Assembly (NCBI GenBank): GCA_026874595.1 | Contig: CM049317.1 | Span: 54,417,118-54,481,117 of the forward strand | Source of the DNA: Sipunculus nudus | Taxonomy: Eukaryota > Annelida > Sipuncula > Golfingiida > Sipunculidae | Length of the DNA stretch: 64,000 bases | Direction: 5' to 3' | Notes under the pieces: generated by a model | Databases searched by the model: none | Told to the model about the DNA's origin: nothing | What the model saw: only the letters and a program-made list of their open reading frames with translations | Part shown: positions 54,678 to 64,000 of the stretch, one piece after another | Numbering within the stretch: position 1 is the stretch's first letter | Layout of the letters: each line of letters starts with the position of its first letter | Program-made: the position numbers and the translations under genes

Positions 54678-57660
54678 TGCAGAATTATTGTTAATTTCCT
54701 TACTATGTACTAATTTTACAGTGAAGACCCTTTAAGATCTATGTATAGGATGAATTATATATAAGAAACTTATTTTTTATTTATGGTTTCTAAGTTTATA
54801 TACTTTTCACTATCATCCAGATTCAAAAGTATTGTAAACTCCTGTTTACTGTACTAATTTTATAGTGAGGAAACATTTGTTAAGCTAGAATTACACAACA
54901 CATGAATCATTTTCTTTATACTAACAATTTCTAGATTACATATTTTGTTCTCAAACGTCTTGCAGTATGAACCCCAATGGTAACATATGCACTTGTTGAA
55001 TATCTGAACTGAATATATTATTTTTAAATTGATTAAAATTTAAAACATTGGCCTGTAGGGGTCGCAGTTGAGGATGAAATAAACTATATTAATGTGTGAT
55101 ACATATCATAAAGTATTTTGTTGATTTCAATATTGCACAGGTCTGAGAAAAATCCCAAATCATACATGATAAGTAAAGCATTGGGATCGATTTCTTACCA
55201 CATTTGAAATATCCACAATGTGCAACCAGTTCAGCCCAGGCCTCCACAATGGCACAAGATTCCCATATGCATGCTCTGTAAATACTTCAGGAGATCTTGA
55301 CCAATCTCTTTGTACACAAATTTGTATCAAAATTAGCTCGCCAGTCCCAATATTTTAAATTTCTTGCACCAGAATTTAATTTTATGTGACTTGGAAAAAA
55401 TCAATATGGAATAAATACCAGTAGGGTAATGTGAGGTTCCATATTTCCACAGAAAATTTGCCTAGTGCCTGTACATGTATATTAAATCTCTCAATGCATT
55501 CTGCATTTGGTGCATATTGAATCTTAGCTATAGGTGAATCCAGCAAAAGGTCACAGTTGTGTATAAAATCTGTATTATTATCGTACAGTAATTCCAACAT
55601 TCATCTTTTTAAATGTTCATCTGTATTTCTTTTATATTATTAACTGCAAAATCATCCAGTGCCATTAACATGGTGTAAAGTAGGAACTGCTGTGCATGTA
55701 GTCATTGTTAATTTCTTTAGAAAAAGTTGTCTCTGAAATCATACATATGAAAGCTCACTGTACATGCTAAACTGAAAATATGTAATATATCTCTATATAG
55801 CATGTTTGCTGTACATCAGTGAAGTTCTTTCCTCTAGTTTCATGTTTTCTTTTCACTTGAGCAGGATGAATGAAATAGTTATTTTATAAATATATAATGT
55901 CCCATTTAGTTTAAAATAGTTATTACTAAGCACAAATCTGGCAAATAAGCACTGCAGTATATGGTCCAGACAGGTCCTAATATTGTAGTCTTGGAAAATC
56001 CTGGATGAGCACAGTTCGAATGGTGTGAATGTTTCTTGTCATGCATTACCATTGTTTTGCATTATCTCTAAATTAATGCACCTATGAATTTCTAAATTTA
56101 GCTCTAATGATGTTGTCATCATGATTTGGTCACTTTTATTTCCTCTAAGGCTTTTGCTTTTCTTTTCCATTTCATGTACATAGTTTCTGTTTTCTCATAA
56201 ATGGTGCACTCCAGAATTGCAGGAATTCATTGCAGATATTTATGGAATAGTAGAGTGCTGTGGAACAAAACACACATGGTAGATTCATTGAGATTAGGTA
56301 AACCTGTCAGGTCTGTAAAAACTTAGGTCTGAGAATATTTCTGTGAATATTATGGACTAAATTCCCCTCTAAGTATGCCCCTAGTTTAGCTACCTCGGTG
56401 ATATATAATGTTTGTGTCATATGTTATATAGTATGCCATGTCTCCCTAAATATTGTATTAGTTTGTATAACAGATGGTGGTACTGCCAAAAATTCTTCAT
56501 GTATAATAATTTCCATGATTTTGAAGTATCACATTTTCCTCTTGCTGAGTACAAGATGAATATATAATGAATAAAGGTGCCAATTCTGTTAAAGAGCCAG
56601 TTAGATTTACATGAAATAGTGTTCTCCCCTGGAAATGTTATAGTATCTGCAAAGATGTCACCCTGAAACCATTTTGTTGTGCCTATACACAGTAGAAATG
56701 AAGTTGCACCAGGTCCAATCAGCAGTGCAAAAGAAAACATAAAAACATCATCCTGCTCTTCCTTACTAAATTAAGATGTTGACTTAACAGTAACTAATCT
56801 ACACATGTATAATTTTTACACACATACAATCTTGCACCTCCCATCATACAGTCTTGTTCTAATAAACAGACCCTGGTGGATTGTACATATTGATACATAA
56901 CCAAAACAGGTGAAAAAAGGAGCACTGGGCCTGTAAGCCTGGGTAGTTTCCCTGGGAAATACTTGTATTCAGCTAAATGAACTAATATTGGAAGTTGAAA
57001 CACATTGTGGCATGTGAGTAAATACCTTTTATTCTACAACTTCATCATATTTTAAATTTCCTTTCATCAACATGGTGTTAAAGTGTGATAAACCAAGTAT
57101 ATTGTAGTTGTTGTCCAGCTATAAATTGGCTGAATTCTATTATGTGCATGCTCATTCAAATAGTTGAAATGTTCCTTAAGCCTGCATAAATCCTACGATA
57201 GTCCGCAAATGTATCTTGTTTCCAAATGAATTTTCTTGAGTTTTGCAAGTAGGGTGTAACATGTTGTATACTATAACCCGTGATATTGAAAATGGTTAAT
57301 AAATGGCACATTGGCCCTGTAAAATATATTTTACTAACAACTTTTTTTCATGTGTTTTTTGACAACTGAAATTATAACATTCAGTGTCACTAACATTGAA
57401 GGGACCACATGGATTTTCTCCGTAACATTTGTATATATTGATTACACCGTTACATGTATATAAACAGTCTCGTGAGCAGTCCGTCCATTTTGCTTTGTGT
57501 ATATATTTAATAGGGATTTCTCTACCAACACATACTCTCGTGTATTCATTAGTTATTTTGTTTCACCCCAAGAGTGTGACTCGCATCCCAGCCGAGCAAG
57601 TGTACAATTGTTATACACTGTAATGCTGTTTTCTTGGAAAAGAGCAATAAACTTGTGGAT
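54678..57660 (+). other. Probable long IFT54 3' UTR
   Basis: Nearly 3 kb of sequence without the repeat families seen elsewhere in the window. Candidate polyadenylation signals are AATAAA at 55078-55083 and at 57646-57651; the latter is followed by a T/GT-rich stretch (TTATATGTTGTCATTGTTTG). The extent is inference. Confidence 0.45.
57646..57651 (+). terminator. Candidate distal polyadenylation signal
   Basis: AATAAA within AAGAGCAATAAACTTGTGG, followed by GT-rich downstream sequence. It could end the IFT54 transcript about 3 kb after its stop codon. Confidence 0.4.
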
Positions 57661-58000
57661 TGTTATATGTTGTCATTGTTTGTTATGAATAATCCTGATA
57701 TTTTCCAATTTAAAAAAAATTGACAGATAATAATGCAATCATTTCCATGCTTGACCTTTGACGTACTGTGGTTGTGCAAAATTAAACAAAAATTATCTTT
57801 ATTTCAATGTGCACGAACACTGTTGTAGACAAAAATGAAAATGACTAAATTGCTGCACGGCATATTTTACTTTCCACTTAGAGGACCCCAGCCTGGATTT
57901 TTGGTTAAAGTGGGAGGTTCTAACATTAGTTAGTACCCATTGTTTGGCAGCCTCGTAATATTAAAATGGATACAAATTTCTCACTTCCCCCTCTTGTTTA

Positions 58001-58162
58001 TACAATGGAACCTGTCCAGAAGACCACTAATCTATTAAGACCACCCTTGGGTGAACGGAAAGCTTTCACTGGTTAAAACTGACCTGTCTAGTAAGTCCAC
58101 CTTTTATTTAAGACCACTATTGGCCAGTCCCGTGGTTGGTTTCATAAGACCGGTTCCACTGT
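58001..58162. repeat. Small terminal-inverted-repeat element, copy 2
   Basis: Left end CAATGGAACCTGTCCAGAAG, right end TAAGACCGGTTCCACTGT, inverted. The interior TTAAGACCACCCTTGGGTGA matches the element at 19121-19322 in reverse orientation. Confidence 0.65.
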
Positions 58163-58699
58163 CCAGCCGTGGAAGTTATCCATGATGTTTATCTGAGATG
58201 GGTCTTGATCTTCGAGATTTCAAGACAATTTTATCAGGTCTCAGAATTTCTGGTCTTGAACAATGTCTGAGTCTTTAATGTAGTCTTATCTTTGAGAACA
58301 AACAAATTCATTTTCACACTTTCTGAAAGGGCCTAAATTCTGTTCTGAACATTTAAACCTTTGAATGCCGATTTAAAAAAATTATTTTTTGGGGGGTTTG
58401 ATAAAGTACTGTATTAACTATACAGGGTTTCTGGCTCCCAAGCCAATAAAAAATTTCAAGTACTTTCAAGGCCCTTGCACTTGCTTACTAACAAACATAC
58501 CGACAGGTAAAATAATTACACCAACAATGCTTTCATGGTTCATAAGAGATTTATTTTAAAATGTCAACATAATCTTCACAATATTTTGGTAGTGCAACAA
58601 TCATATATTTGATATAGCATGTTAGTGCACTGATGGCTACTGACCCAATTTACACTAATCGGTTGTTTTAATAAAAATGTTCATTATATAAAATCGGGT

Positions 58700-59185
58700 A
58701 TAAAAAGATGATATATCCTTGTATTTATTGAGCGTATGGTCCATACATGTTTTCCATGAACACAGGCGGCAAAACTAAGACTATGTACACACATGGATGC
58801 ACATACAATTTCAGTATACAATATCAGTATAAAAAGGTGATAAACGTACATCTTTATATGTATGTGAGCTTTATGTGTTATTTGAACACAAAGGTGGCAC
58901 AACTAATATTATACATATGTATATATGTATAATATTAGTTGTGTGATGATATATCCTTGTATGTATTGAGCATATGGTCCATACATGTTTTCCATGAACA
59001 CACAGGTGGCAGAACTAAGATTATTATGAACACAAGTGGATGCATATACATAATCTCAGTACACATTATCAGTATAAAAAGGTGATATATGTATATCTTT
59101 GTATGCGTGTGAACTTCCATTTAATATGAACACATGGGTGGCACAACTATTGATATACATACATGTGTATGTATGTACAATTTCA
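58700..59185. repeat. Two-copy ~237-bp tandem repeat with palindrome
   Basis: GATGATATATCCTTGTAT begins at 58708 and 58945. Shared blocks include ATGGTCCATACATGTTTTCC and TCAGTATAAAAAGGTGATA. A hairpin with perfect 20-bp arms (58898-58917 and 58924-58943, 6-nt spacer) lies at the junction. Confidence 0.75.
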
Positions 59186-59189
59186 GGAC

Positions 59190-60056
59190 ATTTCCTTATA
59201 TGAAGGATCTGAACTTGATCTGTGAACACATGAGTGACAATATTAAAATAATACAAATAGATCTGGTTTTAACATCAGCACAACATACTTCATAAAAAAA
59301 TATGATTTGAATGCATGAGACCATAATATATCTATATTTACTTTTCCCCTTCACATATCCAGGTTTAGCCTGTGTGAAAGTCTGCAGCAATTGACAGGAA
59401 GTGCTGACACACTTGAGATTTAAAAGCAGATAATACAGCTAATTATATGTGCACATATGCATAGTTTGGGAACATGTCCAAAGTAGTGATAAATAATTGA
59501 AGAAAAAATTCAGTGGGGGGTTGAGCCTAGACAGACACACACATATATATAGACACTAGAAATTGATGTGGCCCAAGATAACGCTAAAATGATTAAAATG
59601 ATAAAAGTGTTTTGTGTTCTTTAAATTATTATGTGCAATGTTGTGCGCGTTTTGACAAAGGTCATAATTTTTACAGCAACTTGTGTCTAACTAAAAATTC
59701 TCAAAACTATTAAGGCCTTGTATTTTCTAGGCTAATTTAACTTTGAATTATTTCTATATTCATTAATATGAACAATGACCAACAAGTTTTATTGTATTTA
59801 GCCATATAATATTCAGCCCTAAAATATGGATTTTCTTGTCAGAGACATCAAGGCAAGCTCTCAAGCTTTTGCATATTTTCCTGAATTCATATAGTGTAGG
59901 TTGTATCTCTATGTGGAACTCGTATGTATATTACTAACAAGGTTTCATTGTTTAAATGGCCTTGACATTATGAATTATGTCAAATAGTAGAAGACCAATA
60001 TGATCAGTGTATATTTGCAAAAAAAAAAAACAGTCTTAACATAAAATCTAATAAAA
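59190..60056. other. Intergenic, no gene seen
   Basis: AT-rich sequence with no recognisable coding region, RNA or element ends. Confidence 0.45.
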
Positions 60057-60805
60057 AAACAAGAATGGCTTTGTTTTTGCGCTGCAAAAACAAATACATG
60101 TCTTCCCCTATGGGCCATCCCAAACCATAAGGGGTCAAACATGCACTATCTAAAGACAATGATTCTAGATTTTAGCAGATTTGACTTTCAAGGTCACCAC
60201 TTTTCAAACTCCAATGAGATTTTGGCAGAAAGAACTGGTGTGTCAAATTTGAAGAAAAAATCTTCAGTACTTCCCAAAGTTCTATGTGTCCCATTAATCC
60301 TAGATGTGCATAAATTTGACCGTAAAGATCAAGGTCAAGGTCACTGGATTTCAGATTCTTCATCATTTTGGTAGAAACAATGAGTTTTTAAAATTTTGTG
60401 GGAAAATTTGCAGTCCTTCAAAAGTTATTACGTTCACATGACGATAACTATAATTTGGATAATTTGACCTTGAAGATCCCGGTCAAGGTCCAAGGGTTTC
60501 AAACACAAGAACTTGGTAGGAACAATTGGTGTAACAAATTTGAGGACAAAATGATAAATACTTCCAAAAATTATGAAGTTCACAAGTATCTCACATTTTG
60601 GCAGATTTGACCTTGAAGATGAAGGTCAAGGTTTCAGGTTTTTGAACTCTTCCAAAATTTTAGGATGAACAATGAGTGTTTAAAATTTTTGAGGAAAATA
60701 GGCAGCCCTTCAAAAGTTATCGTGTTCACAAGATATCCTATACACGAAAATGACAGCACTGAAAACGTCTCCCTGGAACGGGGATGGGGGGAGACATCAA
60801 TAGAG
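60057..60805 (+). repeat. GGTCAAGGTCA-type element with ~143-bp tandem units, copy 1
   Basis: Opens AACAAGAATGGCTTTGTTTT and CATGTCTTCCCC; closes GGGGGGAGACATCA, giving inverted TGTCT(T)CCCC ends. The core has ATTTGAC units at 60179, 60314, 60462 and 60605, each followed by AAGGTCAAGGTC-like sequence. Non-coding. Confidence 0.65.
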
Positions 60806-61298
60806 TTTTAAACTGCAAAGATATATACTTTGTTCTTTGAGCAACTTTTGCCGACTCTTTGATACTAAATGTTTAAAGACTTTATCTTCCCTATTATATT
60901 AAATAATAGGTCATTACGCTTCCACATTTTTCCTGCTTCATCGGCCCATTATGACATTGAGACATATATCTTAGCCAAATACCTACTGTCAGCTAAATGG
61001 ATACAATGCGCATAGGCCTCAACCCCCCTCCCCTTGTTTTAGGTCAATGAAGTGGGAACAAAATGAAGGTGTAATGACCTTATATGTAACCGATTTTCTC
61101 ACTAAACCTTGTACTTTATCTAAAATATGAGCTGTTAGACAATTGTGCTTATTTTCATAGATACATTTTCTCTGCATTTTATGAACTCTGGAGACAATTA
61201 AAATATAATGGAATTCCATGGCAAATTGAATCGGTCTCCCCGCTTTATGTAGCTTAGTCTGACTCAGCTCCAGTTTTTATTTTTATTTTCATTAGAAT

Positions 61299-61800
61299 AG
61301 CCCTATTTACACTAGAAAAATGTGGCGCGCGCTCGACCAGTCCAGAAAAATGTGGAGCGGGCTACATTTTAACTTGCGTTCACACTGTGCTAGAACAAGT
61401 GACCATGTAGAGCGCTACCCTGTCAAGTTAGGCCGCATTGCGCTTGGTCCGGCCTAGAATCTGCATTGCGTTTACACGCAGATAAATAATGCTATCTAGC
61501 GTGGTCTAGATTGGATCCTCCCTTGCTCACATGGGTAAACCCAGTCACATGACAGCCAAGTCTTTCTGGAGTGTGCTATAAAGATAGCGCGCTCCACTTC
61601 TGTTTACACACATTCGAAGAACAAATGTAGGCCGTGCCAGCCTGAGTCTGAGGTGCACTAGAATCTGGAAGCAACTCAAACCTGTTGTCAAAATGTAGCG
61701 CGCTCCAGACCAAAAATCCTTGAAATCTTGCGCGTTTGGGGGAACTTGGTGCACGCTAAACAATGTAGAGCGCTCCAGAAAAATGTGTGTAAATGAGGCT
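61299..61800. mobile_element. ~500-bp MITE-like element rich in GCGC
   Basis: Left end AGCCCTATTTACACTAGAAA, right end TTCTGGAGCGCT...: GTGTAAATGAGGCT at 61787-61800 is the inverse of AGCC(C/T)(T/C)ATTTACAC. Internal copies of AATGTAG(C/A)GCGCT and CTAGA recur on both strands. It stands out from its AT-rich surroundings by its GC content. Confidence 0.6.
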
Positions 61801-61804
61801 AATA

Positions 61805-63415
61805 TAAGCCTTTAAGTCTCACTGATTTAGTTGTGAAAGTAACCACTAGATGGCAACAAATATGATAAAGGTACCTTTAGACATGTTGAGATGATACAAA
61901 AATACCACATATTGCCAAATTACTTGAGACTCTTCTAAAATTACCTTACAAAATCTCAAATCATTATTTGGTATTTTTTTCTGTCTTTTCTAACATGTTT
62001 GAGACTCCATCATAGTGGTTCCTGCAGTATAATATCTGGCTCCTCATTAACACGTTGAGTACCAGTGGATGATGACGTTAAACATTTTCTTACAAGCCTT
62101 CATAAATATATATGCCAGTGTTGTGAGATTGTTTAAATTGATGTTCCTTGTTTTTTTCCTTATTTTGTCTTTCTCACAGTATGGTTGTTACTATAGTCTA
62201 GGCAGATTCTGCACTATGACTTCATATTCTGTATAACCTCACGTTCAGTACCAGGCTGCTTTTCACTGGTGAGACATGTGGTGAGATGTCAGAAGGTAGA
62301 GCAAGTGGAAAAGTGGCCTGAATATTAACCTCTAGGTCTGCAGGAGTCTACACCTTTTGTGTTGTGAGATGATCCACAGTCACTTTTGCGCAAACCAAAC
62401 TAGAAATATGGGATCATGAATAAGTCCGTGAAAAGCGCAGGCTTGCATACTAGTTTCTTGTTTCCCCCCCCCCCCCCCCCCACTTTTGTGTATTTTATCA
62501 TGGCCCGGTCATTACTCTAGCCTGGGTGGTTTCTGCATAGTGACATCATGGAAGTAACGATGACTCAGGGCCATCTTTGCTGACACCCGCTTGCTTGGCT
62601 CATATGTCAATGTTTGCTGAAAAACATTAATGGAAAAACCTAATGAAAATACTTAATAAAAACCTTATATATTAACATGACAAAATCTGATCAAACATTA
62701 AAACCTAATGAACCCATCAAATAACTGTGGTTGGCTTAATATTGGTGAAGTTAAATTTCACTATTGCACTTTACAGTGTTTCCTGAGTTTTTTTTTTTTT
62801 TTTTTTTTGCGTTCTCACCAAAAATATAACAAGCAGAGTATGTGAATTATTTAAAATTCCTGCAAAATCTTAACAACTTGACAAGGAGCCACGGAAGTAA
62901 CATTGAGTGGTAATTCTTGTTCATTTTTCACAGATAACATAAAAGACCTGATATTAATTAAAATATTGATCTTTTATTCATTAGAAACATAAATATTAAT
63001 CATTTACCTTTCAACACTTTAGGTATGCCAACAAAACAGTTATGTTAAATGATTGATCAATGGGTCTAGTAAGAGCATTTAAAAATTTTTTAAGTTAATC
63101 AAGATACATGCCAGAGACTGACAGGACCAGTCACCTTAAATTTCTTTAAATTTTATGCAATAGGGATATAACTAATAAGACCATTCTTTGTTAATATAAT
63201 GCACCTGAACATTTAGTGTCAGCTGTCCCTGACAAATATCCCTACTGAAGTGGCGTCTATTATTCCTTGAAGGATTAGCTATGCATCAGCATTTCAAATT
63301 TGTAATCACAGGCAAACATAAAAGGGGACTGAAGAAAGTAAGTACAGTTGTTTAGCAGTTTGGTCATTCAGAGACCAATAACAAAATACCACTTAGAATG
63401 AGTTTTTTTTTGGTA
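61805..63415. other. Intergenic, no gene seen
   Basis: Holds a C18 run (62464-62481) and a T-run (about 62791-62808). 62280-62580 has short direct repeats (AGTGACATCATGGAAGTAAC-like). No coding evidence. Confidence 0.45.
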
Positions 63416-63419
63416 ACTC

Positions 63420-64000
63420 AGATATATGTCTCCCCTCCCCATGCCCCAATATTTTAGTGACATTGCCTAGGGCATTTTATTCGAAGATTTGACCTTCAAG
63501 ACCAAGGGTTAAGTCACCAGTTTTCCATCATGCCCGAAATCTTGGTGGAAACAATTTGCATGTCAAATTTGAAGGAAAAAGATGCAGTACTTTAAAAGTG
63601 ACACCAAAAATTCTATGTTTCTACAGATTCGACCTTGAAAAGTCAGGTCAAAAGTCACTAGTCTTTGAAAACATATGAGATCTCTGTGGAAATAATCTGT
63701 GTGTCCCATTTGAAGAAAAAAATAAGGGTACTTCAAAGTAATGGGGTTCACAAAATTTGTACATATCAGCAGATCTGACTTTCATGGACAAGGTCACTGG
63801 TTTTCAAACTCTTTCTACAACTCATTTTGATTTAATAAAAATACATCCATCGACTTGAGAAATATGTTTATGTTTTTCCTCAAATATTGAAATATTCAAG
63901 GTCAAGGGCACTGTCATAGTAAAGGTCATGACCCAAATTTAACAGACTTCATCCTACTACCAATATCTATGCATGTGCATAATATAATAGAAATCTGTCC
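63420..64000 (+). repeat. GGTCAAGGTCA-type element, copy 2 (runs off window)
   Basis: Starts near TATGTCTCCCCTCCCC. ATTTGACCTTCAAGACC, ATTCGACCTTGAAAAGTC and ATCTGACTTTCATGGACA recur at about 142-bp spacing (63486, 63627, 63770), as in the copy at 60057-60805. Confidence 0.6.

Overview
This is an animal nuclear genomic window. It has long AT-rich introns, canonical GT-AG splice junctions and small exons, and it is dense in degenerate interspersed repeats. The repeat style (AGCTCAGCTGA-bounded elements, tRNA-derived SINEs, a Helitron-like element carrying tandem core repeats similar to bivalve 'pearl' elements, and elements rich in GGTCAAGGTCA) points to a mollusc, probably a bivalve. That assignment is inference from repeat character, not from a species-specific gene.

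Two protein-coding genes can be supported, both on the + strand. The first (6828-18834) is the 3' end of a multipass membrane protein gene: five terminal coding exons encoding 246 residues. The hydrophobic spacing and a short 'APPLLVWGRNLRY' segment suggest the C-terminus of PGAP1, the ER GPI-inositol deacylase; its lipase-domain exons would lie upstream of the window. The second (25808-54677) is complete: 14 coding exons that join in frame to a 567-residue TRAF3IP1/IFT54 (MIP-T3), the IFT-B subunit of cilia. It has an N-terminal CH-like domain, a very charged middle and a C-terminal coiled coil. A perfect RFX X-box (GTTACC-CGT-GGCAAC) lies about 235 bp upstream of its ATG, as expected for a ciliary gene.

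Layout: 1-6827, repeats in the PGAP1 upstream intron; 6828-18834, PGAP1 3' exons, with a 6-kb last intron holding a repeat nest; 18835-25560, 3' UTR and intergenic DNA with nested terminal-inverted-repeat elements; 25561-25807, IFT54 promoter and 5' UTR; 25808-54677, IFT54, whose first (9 kb) and twelfth (5.5 kb) introns hold a hAT-like element, SINEs and MITEs; 54678-57.7 kb, a probable long 3' UTR; 57.7-64 kb, intergenic repeats with no gene recognised.

The most unusual observation is that two different IFT54 splice-donor junctions (exon 6/intron 6 and exon 13/intron 13) each head a tandem array whose repeat unit is the exon's own 3' end plus its 5' splice site. Other good observations are the X-box, a Helitron-like element made of dimeric GGTGGCGCCACC-bearing monomers nested inside another element, a hAT-like element with an 8-bp target duplication and a duplicated right end, and a 569-bp element with 9-bp duplications nested in an older repeat. 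The two genes have no evident functional link; their adjacency looks incidental.
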